Of a stretch of 64,000 nucleotides of DNA, positions 36,333-47,864 are shown piece by piece. This DNA comes from Hypoxylon rubiginosum (taxonomy: Eukaryota; Ascomycota; Sordariomycetes; Xylariales; Hypoxylaceae), in the NCBI GenBank assembly GCA_902806565.1, contig CADCXA010000037.1:1-64000 (forward strand). Direction: 5' to 3'. The notes below the pieces were generated by a model. The model worked only from the letters and a program-made list of their open reading frames with translations. It made no database searches and was not told the origin of the DNA. Both the position numbers and the translations under genes were made by a program. How positions within the stretch are numbered: the stretch's first letter is position 1; each line of letters begins with the position of its first letter.

Positions 36333-39300
36333 TTAGCTCCCCCTATCGCTATTCTCCTTTCTTGGGGGCTCTGCTAAGGCGGGTTTAAATAGCTGACCGC
36401 CGAATGCCACTTCCAAATTGACTGTTATTACGTAGGAGGGGATGCTATCTCTCTCCCGCTCCACGGTTGCCGGTGGCGCTTTATTCAGGTCGCTATACAG
36501 GTAGAATCGTCGCGAGGTCCTATTCAGCACAATACGCATTGTGTCTCTCATACCATGCGTAGGGTTTAACCCGTGCACGAGGGAAATGTCGTAGTACTGC
36601 CGTGTCTCGTCGGGCAGCCTGCTCAGTGTCTCGTTTCGCAGCTGCCCGTCTAGGCCTAACGTGGTAAGGACCACGGCACCGTCTCTCTTCAGTTCCCACA
36701 GTCGCGAGATATGGGCCACGCCGCCAGCGTCCTTGTCGAATGCTAGGGTGTTGGCACGCTGCACGGGCGGCTGGGGCTGCGCTGCTATCTCGAGTACTGC
36801 GGCCCGGAAGGTTTCTAGGCTTTGGATTTGCTCCGTGGTTTCCTGAAGGCACTGGGTTTCCTCGCCCTCGAACGAAGACGCATGCTCAGGCCTAATGTAT
36901 GCGGGTAATCTAACGATTAGGGGCTGTCTAGTCTCATTCAGCCGCAGTGACGAGATATAGTCGATGTCAAGGTCGGAGATACTACCGATGTAAAAATCGG
37001 ACGAAACGTTAGTACCGTGGAGGAAATTACCATCGGCTGAGAATACAGGATCCATCATTGGCAGGTTGTGAACTAGAAAGGCGTCATCAAATGCTTCTTC
37101 GAGGTCCCATATGTATGTCCCAGGTACACCGTTCAAAATCTGAGCGAACGCAAGGACGGGCGCTGATGGGTGGAACGCAAATCCCCTGAGCGGTGCGAAA
37201 AGGGCAATTTCTGGTACAGCACCGAATCTCAATGTTTTGAAGTGAGTATACAGCGGCACAGCGGTTTGTCCTGAATTATGATTTTCGTCGCGGAAGATCT
37301 GTAGGATCCACGGTATTCGATAACGGTATTTTCCTCCGGAAGGCACGAATGGATTGTCAATTGCTTCAAAGGCCGGTTCATGCATAATGATAAGGTACTC
37401 ATTAGACGGGTCGAACTTTAGATAGTATAACTTCTTGAAGTTATGTCGAGTAGGGTCCACAATATCGACATAACCGTGAATGTTCAGGACTTGATGGTCA
37501 AAGGCAGTTTTAGTTGCTTGACCACTGTTGCTGGGCTCGTCTGTTCGGACCGAAATAATTGTGTTGAGGATGATGATAACGTGTAGGTCATCGCTGATGC
37601 TAAGAGGCAAGGATACTGTTGCCTCTGTTGTTTTATGCGGAAAGCATTCGGCATTCTTTACAAAGGGTTGCATATCTTTGTCCGGAAGAGTGATTTCTAT
37701 CGCTGTGGTGAGAGAATTTAAAATGAGGGACCATATCTCATACCTCGCTGTCCAATTGTCGTCACTACCGTCGCTGCATTCGCCATGGTTTTGACCAATG
37801 TGTTCGGGTTTATTGTCATTGATCCATTGTCTAAGAGCTATCAGCGGATGATAACTGGGTTAGGTAGCTACTTATCTCGTTCATAACTTAGGGAATTATT
37901 TATGGGTAAGCTTACTTCGTAGGGATCAACTTTACTACTCCCATTCGTATTCCGTCCTGTGACAGTTGGGAGCAAACAACAATGGAGTCCCCCAAAACCG
38001 ATTGGGATGGAGAGAATTTGATTACACGGGCTTTATTCGTCGATACCCAGAAGCGAGACTTCGTGAATGCTGGTATGCTCGGCTCCCAGATTTCATTGGG
38101 TTCTCTGGTGAGGATATGGGACCAGGATTTGTGTAATGCATCTAGGTCTCTCGAAAGCTCTTTGAGGGATTTGCATGCTTCATGGATGAGTTTCAGCGCT
38201 TCTGGGTGACCTGCCAAAAGATATCTCATCGAATCGAGATCAGGCAGTTGGGGAACCGCCGGTGGCATCTCGTACAACCACGAGGCCTCAATCCACACGG
38301 TTGTGACCTTCTCACAAGTCAGAAATGTGTTGAGGAGACGAGAAAGTTGAGTCCAAGTGACGTCTCCGCCCGCCGTAGATTCTGCCCTTCCCTGTGGCTG
38401 CTGGAAGCCTTTAACAAAATGATTGCCCCATCCCTTGAGCGAATATTCCAGGAACGGGTATTTTCCTTTGATTAGTTGTGCACTTGGTATGATATGTGAA
38501 GATCCACTCAGTGGTTCTGACGGAACCGTGTGAATAATGTAGGCAAGGCATGAGGCCGCGATGTTTCGATTCGCTAGTCCTTCCTCAGTAAAGAGTCTAG
38601 AGGATGTGGCGCTCTGACCATGCGTGGAAGACATCTCAACAAAGTATTCCTTTATGGAGATATGTATGAACTGTGTGTTACCATCCCCCCTCAATTCGAT
38701 CAATGAGCCAGATAGAGGGCCAAGAGACTCCTTAATGTTGGGTATGAGGTCACGGCGAGTCTGCTGGCGATCGAAGGGTAGTGACATGGCATGATGTAGC
38801 TCAGCAAGCTTAAGGGGCCGGCGAGCATACGCAACTAACTGAAAAAGCCGCGATACGCTATTCAAAGACGCTCCAGGGAACCGGCTTTCGAGGTTAGCCA
38901 AGATCACCCGGTAAAGAGAGTCCAGGTCTGGCAGGCGGTAGAGGTCGTTAATGATATCCTCTCTGTCTTGGACTGTCAATGATGAAAGCTTCAAGTAATC
39001 GAGTAGCAACTTTGCCCAAAGGAATATCCCGTTTGCCTTCTCCGTAACCATATCGACAGTTTGGTTGACGTCAAGTTCGTCCGAAAATAGGCATTCGTCA
39101 GAAAGCTCTTGCAACAGCGGCCGCAAGGTCATCTCCATGTCGTTGCTATGCTGTAGATGGTTGGGATCAAGATCTATGCGGACACAGCCTTTACTAAACC
39201 TTGCTGGTAGTTGAACGGATGGGCGTCCAATGAGTAAAAAGGCCGATGTCTTGGATTGCTCAGCAAGCATCCCCAGTGTCCGCAAGAGCTCCTGAGGATC

Positions 39301-40891
39301 CGAGCACTCGTCAAGGCCATCAAACACGAGATACGTAAACTTGAGATGACCAAGAAGCATTTCCAGCACAGCGAGAACTTCTGCTTTAGTGGCAGTAGAT
39401 TGTCCGGTTTTGTCTTTCTTGAAGATAATAGATGCAGCGTCAACTGTAATTTTGTCAAACCGGCGAAGGTGTAAGAGTTGCGCAAGCATGGCTCTAATGG
39501 CATCAGTAGGAGTGTTCGCATAACCGTGCCGCTTGTCGAAGAAGTAGAATACGACAGAGTGCCCTGCATGAGTAGCTGCACATTCGGCGTCGATGGCGTA
39601 GGAACCGAGATCGTCAATAATGATGGAGCACAAGATAGTCTTCCCGTAACCCACCTTACCTGTAAAGCTGGTGTAAGCAGTAATCAATGAGTTTTAGCAA
39701 TTCTCTAGGGAAGATGGTACCCCGAATAGTTAGTATCCTAGATCCTTGTGGTCCGCTAGGCTCCTGGTCGAACTTCTTCCAAGCCCGGTAGATTTGGTTC
39801 TCCAGAATCCAACCTCCAGTATTAGGGGTTCTCTTCTCCCGAGCTTCCTCGAGTCGCTCCGTCCATTGCGACGGATTAATCCACTTTTTGAGTTCTTCAA
39901 CCTGATTCACTGCTTCACGTTAGCTGATATGTAGATACTACGACCTCAGCACCTACGTAGCTGAGTCCTCTCTTCCTCCTCATCTCGCTCCTTGTGCTTC
40001 GATTCTAGTGCTCTATTTATCGTAAAGCATTCTTCGTATCGGGTGAACTGTGCGATAGCTTCCTTCGTAGAAGCCAACCTCAACTCTAGGTCGAGAAGGC
40101 TGTTGTGCTGCTTAATTCTCGACATGAGAGCGTCATACTGTACATCAAAAGGTTGCCATACAAGCCGGCTGGCTAAGCTAAGTTTAATCTTAAGACCTGT
40201 GAAGTATGAGCAACTATACTTTGAAACTTTGGGTTGGCCATACTCGGCTTCTTGTTTATGAAGAGCGCATAGGCGCTATGGCAAAAGCTCAGAATATCTA
40301 CATAGAGGTAGGCCAAAGCTTTTGCCAACCTTGTATGGTTTTCACCTCTGTATGCTGCTCTTTTCTGAAGGATGGTGACAAACTCTTCGTATGCTGGTAG
40401 TTGGGTCGCAATATTACTGAACATGTCTGCCATCTTGTCCAGGAAGCTAATGTAGTTGGAGCTGAGCTACACCTACGTTAACGACGTGATCGGTAGGAAC
40501 TATCAGATGAGCGCGCGCTAACCTTGAATATCATTTTCAGCGACCCCCAAATAAGAGCCATATACTCAGGCTTGACCTGGACAAAAACTTCCACAACATC
40601 GAAGTAAGGCTGCAGCCGGCTGACCAAGTGCTGGAACTTGCGACAAGCAGCAGTTAACCGGCTGCGATGAACAGGATGTTTCTCAGTAATGGCTTTGATA
40701 GCAACGATGACGGATTGCGCATCTTCATGTTCGCTGAAGTACTTTTTCTCGGGCTGAGAGAGGTTTCCTATGAAGAATTCTAAAGCGTCTTTGAATATCT
40801 TGGAAACTTCGACTGGGGTTTGTTCTGATTCGTCAATGTGCTGGATTTGGTTTGGCGAAACGCTAACTCCAGGTTGGCTAAGTCCGGACAT
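36333..40891 (-). CDS. NACHT-domain STAND NTPase (fungal NLR-like receptor)
   Basis: Six exons on the minus strand: 40891-40523, 40466-40244, 40196-39957, 39909-39721, 39659-37916 and 37854-36333. They total 4287 nt, or 1428 aa, with introns of 56, 47, 47, 61 and 61 bp. Every join keeps the frame. The fourth restores the Walker A loop as ILTIRG-KVGYGKTIL (GKVGYGKT, residues ~341-348). Residues ~30-280 match the DUF7708-type N-terminal region seen before NACHT domains in ascomycetes (VEVFVQVKPEYMALIWGS..., later WQPFDVQYDALMSRIK). Walker B is LVFDGLDE at ~451-458, with GRPS at ~485. A winged-helix-like segment follows at ~575-635 (LPDLDSLYRVILANLESRFP). The C-terminal ~500 residues lack ankyrin, TPR or clean WD repeats. 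They do contain propeller-like strands such as GFAFHPSAPVLAFAQ, TYIWDLE and DPVFSADGNFLH. Family members act as signalling ATPases in heterokaryon incompatibility and immunity; that role is inferred here. Confidence 0.88.
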
Positions 40892-42616
40892 CTTTGCGAG
40901 TGAGATCCTACATAATTGAGAACCGTTCAGAGATAGAAGTTTGTGTCACCTTCTGTAGCTTGGCTGCTTGGTTAAGAATACTTAAAACTTATAGAGGGAG
41001 GGGTTCGACGAGTGAGGCGCATGTCGATCTTATGCGGCGATGCGGCGATGCATAGTGTGGTCATCGTTGATAGGTCGGCAACATGCACTACGTATTGAGC
41101 GTTCAGTAAAAGGGTGTAAGGGCATCTGACGCCGCTATGCCAGGGCCTGATGTCTACCTAGAAACCAAAGGCCAGTTCTCTGACCTATAGGCTATGCCTC
41201 ATGATTCTTTACATCATACCTAAAGTGAGCCATAACTACCGGAAATTCAGCCACAATTATGTGCTTTAGATGTACCTATAGTATCTCGATACACGAGGTA
41301 GGTAGATGCTGCTGCTCATGTTGAGGTAGGCGTAAGCAATCGCTCTCGAAATGCATTTCAAAGAGTTTCAATGACAGTGGGTATCTTAGGGACCATTGGT
41401 TTTAGAGGTATGTTTCTCACGAGGTGCTCATGAAGAAGTCTTTATTCCGTACCGCAGACGACGACTTTGTTTTTTCAAGGAACGGAGTATGCCTAATCCT
41501 TTTACCGAATAATGAGTGAAATATAATTTTATAGAAAGGTATATGCTTCGGCCAAGTCTAAATTAACTTTGGATACTTACATAATGCCAAGACGGTCAAT
41601 CCCGACAACTCGATACCTGCATGATTTGAGGACAAATTCACATGACGAGCATGCCGCTGTACGTCACCCATCTGTCAATTACAATGTAACGAGCCATCGA
41701 CAGGGACCCCTATTGCACGCCGCCAGGGGCAATTAAAGCCTTACCAACTCACAAAGTCCCTCTAAGCTATTCTAGGGATTCGAGATACCTACTCCAGGTA
41801 GGTGACAATGCAGGCGGAAAATAAGCTTATATTAACCCTGCTTAAGCAGCGCGCTCGGTGTAGCTGGCAAGCCCTGCGATGATCTTCAGCTCCATAGCAC
41901 GTGGTAGCATGTTGATGGACGTGAGTGAAAAGGAGGTCTTCAAGTTGAGTGCTTCAATTATTGCTTAGCCGCTATCTTACATATTGTTAATAGGATTCGA
42001 AACTCAAACAGCGGCTCAGCCCTCACAGATTGGCTACCTGAAACTAGGTTGTATTTAATAAGGGGCTCTTTTTCATGACAAACCTCAACGGCAAACCGTC
42101 ATGGCTAAGATTGAAGGGAAATTTCATGAATTTCATTTAACTTATATATCGAGAACCATTGAGCAGGTTTGCCACTGATGCGTACCTAGGTACAGGTAGG
42201 TAATGGGCAGGTTGCTTGCGAAAAGCCATAATGTTGTTCCACCTAGCTCTACACTCCCTGATGGAAGCAACCAAATTAGGCTGTCAAACAAGGCTGCGAT
42301 CCTTCTCATATACCACCTTCCTTTTACTTGCTCTACAAACCTTCTAGGTTCCGTGACGAGCATATGCTCGAAAGGACCTGTTACCAACAGCCTATCTCGA
42401 GTAGAGTAAGTGATTCATGAGTACTGTGTCACACAGAGGATGGCAGAAATCGGTAACATCACATCCATAAGAGAGGTTCATCAGCCTCTATATAAGTAGA
42501 CCGTCGCCCAATATGTAGCAGATCGTTTCCCATCTCTGCATCCACAGCCTGGACGAACCAGTCGCTCCTTTCCGTATCCATACCACAGTCCTTCTTTTCG
42601 AAAATAAGAACACACC
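40892..42616. other. Intergenic region between divergent receptor and secreted-protein genes
   Basis: No gene supported. The region is moderately AT-rich and carries several TACCTA/TAGGTA words, including TACCTAGGTAC at about 42183. It must contain both promoters. An 81-codon minus-strand frame (42142-42387) shows no recognisable features. Confidence 0.5.
42486..42497 (+). promoter_or_regulatory. TATA-like element of the secreted-protein gene
   Basis: The sequence ctatataagtag lies ~125 bp upstream of the ATG at 42617. A C/T-rich leader follows, and the ATG context is CACACCATG. This is a good match to a fungal TATA box for a highly expressed gene. The transcription start is not determinable from sequence alone. 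Confidence 0.5.
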
Positions 42617-43312
42617 ATGCTCTTCAGCGCCCTGTCACTCCTTACCTCGGCGGCCGCCGTGTCCGCCACCGCCCTCCCCTCCTCCTTTTCCTCCTCCTCC
42701 TCCTCCGCCGCCGCCGCTCCCGCCAAGCGCGCCAGCGGCAGCATCTCGGTAACGCCGCACGACAAGTTCGCCTCGTCGCTCGGCGTCCTAGGCTGCAAGA
42801 TCAACACGAACCGCGTGGCGTACTGGCCCGAGGCCCGGGGCTGCGACGACCTGTGCGTCAAGGTCAGCGCCAACGGCCGCAGCGTGAACCTGCTCGTGAT
42901 CGACCACTCGGGCGGCGCCCACGACATCTCGTACGACGCCTGGAACTACCTAGTCACGGGCCGGTCGGCGACCGACGACCCGACGCAGGGCGGCGGCATA
43001 CCGGCCACGTGGGAGGACGTGCCCATGTCCGAGTGCGCGGACCTGATCACGGAACCGACAGGCCGCCTCGCCTTCTCCGCTCCCACGGGCATGAACACCG
43101 TCGGGAGCTGCCTGGGGAACGCGTGGTTCGCCGAGAACTACGTGCTCTACAACATCTACACCTCGCAGTGCACCTTCGGCTACGACGAGGTCTGCACCCT
43201 CGAGGGCAACCTGCCGCAGTGCGGCCACACGCTCGGCGAGACGGCCGTCTTGACGACCCAGCCTGTCTATAACATCGACTACGGCACTGGCAAGTTATCG
43301 CTTGCTGCGTGA
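42617..43312 (+). CDS. Secreted eight-cysteine protein, DPBB/barwin-like
   Basis: Intronless, 231 aa. Residues 1-19 form a typical signal peptide (MLFSALSLLTSAAAVSATA). A low-complexity Ser/Ala segment follows and ends in APAKR (Lys37-Arg38), a likely Kex2 site, which suggests a processed pro-protein. The mature part has eight Cys at 60, 76, 80, 140, 165, 185, 193 and 202, enough for four disulfides. The stretch GCDDLCVKV..GRSVNLLVIDHSGGAHDISYDAW, with Asp96-His97, resembles the core of double-psi beta-barrel (barwin/RlpA/expansin-type) proteins. I recognise this as a conserved fungal secreted family without a firm name. Such proteins often bind cell-wall glycans or act as effectors, but that is inference. 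Codon third positions are almost all G or C, suggesting high expression. Confidence 0.85.
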   Translation: MLFSALSLLTSAAAVSATALPSSFSSSSSSAAAAPAKRASGSISVTPHDKFASSLGVLGCKINTNRVAYWPEARGCDDLCVKVSANGRSVNLLVIDHSGGAHDISYDAWNYLVTGRSATDDPTQGGGIPATWEDVPMSECADLITEPTGRLAFSAPTGMNTVGSCLGNAWFAENYVLYNIYTSQCTFGYDEVCTLEGNLPQCGHTLGETAVLTTQPVYNIDYGTGKLSLAA

Positions 43313-43984
43313 GGCTGATAAAACACTTTATACGTTGGTGGCGTGTACCGATGGGTCGAGATCGGTATCGAATTAGAGCATTCATACATTTTTACCTGTA
43401 TATGTTACGGGTTAGCAAATTATTATGCGTGTAGATATTGGTTTTCTGTATATATCGTGAATCCAGTCCACTTACCACATACCTCCTCGCCTTCGCTATA
43501 CCAGCCTTGTAAACCGATCTACATCACACTCGCGAAATCAGTGTCGATGGGCTTATGCCTAGAATTACAGTCTCGAATTTTTGGGTACTTGACTACCTAG
43601 CCTAACCTAACCGATCCGATCCATGGGACGTCCCATTTTTCCCCTTGATTTCTTAGAACAACGTACAGGAGCAAAAACGCAACACTAAACACCTTTTGCA
43701 ATGCAATGAGTAACCGCCGCCAGCAGAGAGAGAGAGGATTACAAGATTTAGAAGGATCAATGACCAGAATAGAAATCTGGATCCTCCTTTTGGCGAACGA
43801 AAATGCGTAAAAAAAACCTCCATGACCTTTCGTATCGAGTGTATGCAATAAGCACGCGGCAGTAATCCCCTCCAAAACTCAAAATTCCGTATTACATCCG
43901 CAGGGTAAGCGGTTAACCCTTCGTACACTTCGACAAACATAACATGTTATGCTACCAAGTCCTCAGACTTGGTAGATAACGTCT
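43313..43984. other. 3' flanks of convergent secreted-protein and kinase genes
   Basis: The two genes end tail to tail with ~670 bp between them. Open frames here are short and overlapping and show no features. The only structure noted is the hairpin at 43952-43975 next to the kinase stop codon. Confidence 0.5.
43952..43975 (-). terminator. Hairpin just after the kinase stop codon
   Basis: Perfect 9-bp arms CTACCAAGT and ACTTGGTAG enclose a six-base loop (CCTCAG on the plus strand). It starts 10 bp past the stop codon of the minus-strand kinase gene and so would lie in its 3' UTR. A role in mRNA stability or 3'-end formation is conjecture. Confidence 0.35.
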
Positions 43985-46150
43985 TCAGACATTGGGCCAG
44001 CGGTTGCGCAGGTTATTGACCCATCGGGCGTATAGGACGTCGGTGAGCTGCTTGCAGTGCTCCATGCCGGGCTCGGGCTCGCGACCGGGGTACTTGGCCA
44101 TGATGGCGGCCTTCTCGGGGTCGATCTTGTCCTCGCCGCGCTTGACCTTCTCGGGGCTTCCCGCTCCGGTGACCGCCACGCTCTCCTGTCGTCGCTTGTG
44201 GCTCTTGAGGTGGGGGTTGTTGGACGCCATGACGAGCTTCGTCGGGCTCTGGCTGCTGGGTGTCTGGCTCTTAACGATCACCGTGCCGAGCGGGGTCTCG
44301 GGGTCGATGAAGCCCTTAGCCGAATCGCGCCCCGTGTTGGGCAGATACGCGTTCGAGAGCTTCGCGTCCTGCGAGATGGCGTTGTTCAGGTTGCGCAGGA
44401 GATGGTAGGCGCCTTCGGGGTCGACCGAGTCGAGCTGCGCAAGCGCGTCGGATAACTTGCCGAGAGCCTCGCGCTTGGCCATGTTCGAGGTCTGGGCATG
44501 TAACTCGGCGAGAGTGGGCTCAGCAGCCTTGGAATAGAGGCGACGTCCGAGGACGGCTTCTTTGCTGGTCGCATCAACCGCGTAGGGGTGTTTGTTCTCG
44601 TCCGCAGTCATCGTGTTCGAATTCGAGTTCGAGTTCGAGTTCGAGTTCGAGTGGGTGTTTGTGTTTGAGTTGAGAGATGTAACTTGGCCGGATGTGGAAC
44701 TGTCAGATGGCACTCTTCTAAAGAGTCTTTGGGAAGATCCAGAATTGCCAAATGACATGTCTGGTTGCAATGGGCGCCTCGTTGCAGGTGCAGGCGGGCC
44801 TCGCATGGACCCGCTGTTTGAAGCCTGGGCTAAGGAAGGCTGTCTGCGCATCGTGGCTCGGCGCATAGTAACTGGAGCTACAGTTCCTGTTGCTGGAGAA
44901 GATGGCTGTAACGGGGCATCCTTAAGGTCCATTCTGCGCAGTGCTTCTTCCGTAGAGAAGATTGACGATGGCTTTCGAGACTTGACCGTTCCTCTCTTGG
45001 GAGCCACCGTTCTAACCGTGTCGAAAACCCATTCGTCACTCTCATCCTTAGGGGAAAGATCCTGCATGGTTTCTTGGTAGAATGCTCTACTCTTCTTCTT
45101 GGTCTTGGACACATCATACTTGCGTCGTCTCTCGATCAACTCCTGCAATGCTTCCACCTTACCTGACGTTCTGACAAAGCGATGCTTAATCAGGTCCTTT
45201 GCCGAGGGTCTACGGTCAGGGTCTTTGATGAGACACTGCGACACGAAATCCTTGAAGTCCTTGGAGAAGTTACCCTCCAACTTAGGCGGAGCATTCTTAG
45301 GGATATTGAAGAGTGCCTTCATAGGGTGCAGGTTGGCATGTGGCGGCTCTCCATTTGCCATTTCCATAGCTGTGATGCCCAACGACCAGATATCAGCTTT
45401 AAAGTCGTACCCAGCTTGCTGAATGACTTCGGGTGCCATCCAGAAAGGGGTACCGACGAATGTGTTGCGTTGCGACTTGATGTTCGTGAGCTGGGCGGCC
45501 ACTCCAAAGTCGGCCAGCTTGACCTTGCCCGTCTCTGAAAGAAGGATGTTGGCGGCTTTGATGTCTCTGTGAATCTTACCCTCGGCATGGAGGTATTCGA
45601 GGCCTCGGAGCAGTTCACGACATATGATGGCAATGTGTACTTCGTTGAAGGTGGATGGCTCGGGTTTGAGCTGCGAACAATGATAAGTCAGATGTCACAA
45701 CTTGACAAGTTCTGTCGGATGGGATATATTTACCAAGTCGAGACAGGATCCGCCGCCCAGATATTCCATTACAATCCATAGCTTACTTCCTCGCAGGAAA
45801 CTAGCCTTATACTGTGTTACGTACGAACTGGCACATGTGCTCAGAACCGAGATCTCGGCTTGGATGTCTTGGATATCATCTTCGGTGGATTCAAGGTCAA
45901 TCTGCACAAGGGTGAGTTAGTGATTACTCTTTGGGTATATGGGAAGAAGACAAGCTACTCACATGCTTGATAGCCACAACTTCACCCGTCTGTATCTCAA
46001 TGCCTTTATACACTATGCCGAAGCTGCCACCTGTAGCGCCAAAGCAAGGTTAACTTATACTGTTTCTTAGTACATAGTTGGGATTGGGAATCACTCACGG
46101 CCAAGTTCCTCTAGGACCTGGTAGTGGTTTGCAATCGCTTCCGTCCCCAT
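43985..46150 (-). CDS. GCK-family Ste20-like protein kinase (MST/severin kinase type)
   Basis: Four exons, 46150-46099, 46030-45963, 45901-45734 and 45670-43985, give 657 aa. The introns are 68, 61 and 63 bp; two donors are GTGAGT and all acceptors end in CAG. The first join completes the glycine loop [12 protein letters not shown] (residues 16-27), followed by Lys39 in AIKH. The catalytic loop is HRDIKAAN (130-137), DFG is at 150-152, and [11 protein letters not shown] at 169-179 is the Ste20/germinal-centre-kinase signature. The ~400-residue tail is Ser/Thr-rich with basic patches and an Asn-Ser dipeptide run. It ends in a conserved-looking block ([20 protein letters not shown]). Fungal relatives (MST-1, Ppk11, Sps1 type) act in septation, polarity and sporulation. 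Assignment to that branch rests on remembered similarity of the kinase domain and is less certain than the kinase call. The upstream region carries a 12-mer tandem repeat. Confidence 0.92.
44615..44650. repeat. In-frame hexanucleotide repeat (GTTCGA)6 in the kinase tail
   Basis: Six consecutive GTTCGA units (the second is ATTCGA) lie in the last exon of the kinase gene. On the coding strand they encode alternating Ser and Asn in the disordered tail. Gain or loss of a unit keeps the frame, so length variation between strains is expected. Confidence 0.85.
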
Positions 46151-47864
46151 GTCGCCGGTAGATGAGTGCGATCGCACTTCTACTTGAATCAATTGCACCA
46201 ATGCGAAAATATGAGATGAGGACTCGATGTCCTGGTGTCCTGATAGGCGTCGCACTGCCTGTAGCACAAAATGGCGTAAAGAGAAAAACGTAATGCTGCA
46301 CTATGTATGTTCGGCAGAAAAGGATTTGAGTAGTGACTTGAGTAGTGACTTGAGTCGTGACTAGAGTTGTAGGCGACGGGCTACGTTTGTAAATAAAAGA
46401 GTGCGGCGTCTGGTAATAAAAATGAGTGACGGAGCGACGGTTGTCTACATTAATTTGCGATTGCTCTGCTGGTTGCTCGGGTGGAAGCTCCTAAAGAGCT
46501 ATGACCAACAACAATCTACCGTTCTGGGGGTAGCGTGGATCTTATTAGAGGGAGTTAACCGTGGGTTCGGGCTACGAAATACGTTTGTACCTACTATGTA
46601 ATAATTCGGGTGTTATGATCCTTGGTACCTAAGCTATTAGCGGTATCAGCACTTGATCAGTCGGCCTCCTCTTGCGCGACATGGAAGAAGTCGAAGGTTT
46701 CTCTCTTTGTAACTTGGCGATATTTTTCATGGTGGATTGGCAAAGACGGATGTCTAAGAGAAAAAGAGGTTAAGGCGCATATGCTGGGCTACGTCTTTCT
46801 GATAAAGCGTACATGAGATGCACCTCTCATGTTTTACATGCCAGTGGCTACATTAGCGGCATCGATATATGCAAGGTGAATCCGGGATTCTGATTTGTGA
46901 ATGGATAAGACGTAAACATTGGAGCGTCATGCGTTGATTGTCGCTATGTACTCACTCTATCCTATTACGCCTAGGTTTCTCTTTCTTTTTTCTCTCTTCT
47001 TCTCTAGAGCTATATAGGATGTTCAATTGAATTTAATTGAATATGATATAGAAAATATCCTATATGTAATTTTTGCATCATAGTGTCACTTCTTGTAGAG
47101 TTGATAGAGTTGATATCTCTTAGACCGACTGTCTATGCAGGTACATTACTCGACTTACACAGCAACCAGATGATGGCACTAGAACCCCTAAAAGCCAAGG
47201 ATTAGATGAGCTAGTACATGTGCAGATGCGGGAAGGGAAGAAACCTTGTTTAAAAAAGTCAAGTCTGTGGAGCTGAAGCATTATGTACATACTTTAGGTA
47301 CCTTAGGTACATATATCATAGATGTTGCCGGGCAACCAAAAATGAAACCCCTCTGTTTTCCTACGATGGTTGCGCCAAGGTACCTAACTGCAGTATGCTC
47401 CAATAACACTCTGAGCTCTCAATATCGAACCGTATGTAGATTTCCTTCGCTGTATCCCAATCACAGTCGTTGGATCTCACCTGATGTGCTGGCAATCTCC
47501 AGAATCCCACTGCTTTTCTGCACTTGCTATTACTGCATTCCCATTCTCGCTTCTCACCTGTGTGGGTGCTTAGCAGGTCACAATAAGCATAATAATACAG
47601 CGTATTATTACAACCGCTTGTTGATCTACCCGTCTGGATACCCACGGGCACAGGACTACACGGCATCAGCGTACTACACCGCTTCAGATGCTATCGAGCT
47701 CTCCTGCACGTATTTACTCCATCGTCTTGCAGCAACTGCCGCATACCGCTGCGAGAAATAAAGAATACCCTCGAATCCCGTCAAAAAAGTTTGTCAGACT
47801 TGCACTAACACCGCATATTCAAACTGGCGAATAAACGATTATCTAAACTGCGAACATCGGCACG
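46151..47864. other. Divergent promoter region, kinase and Cyk3
   Basis: No gene supported. Close to the kinase, 46328-46363 holds three copies of a 12-mer. 47013-47064 has inverted ATATAGGAT and ATCCTATAT around an AATTGAATT-rich centre. A 171-codon plus-strand frame (47246-47761) starts without an ATG and has no recognisable domain, so it is probably Cyk3 5' flank. Confidence 0.5.
46328..46363 (-). promoter_or_regulatory. Triple 12-mer repeat upstream of the kinase
   Basis: GAGTAGTGACTT occurs twice in tandem, followed by a diverged third copy GAGTCGTGACTA (plus-strand reading). It lies about 180 bp upstream of the kinase start codon. Each copy contains a GTGACT core. Repeated spacing suggests tandem factor-binding sites, but the factor is unknown. 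Confidence 0.35.

Noticed and set aside
41988..42005. GGATTCGAAACTC resembling a tRNA B-box on the minus strand
   Set aside because: Flanking bases cannot form a T-stem, and no A-box or acceptor stem lies at the right distance.
47246..47761. 171-codon plus-strand frame before Cyk3
   Set aside because: Begins with TTG rather than ATG, contains an erratic Cys/Tyr pattern, and lies in the shared promoter region of the kinase and Cyk3. Nothing joins it to Cyk3, whose family-typical start is at 47865.
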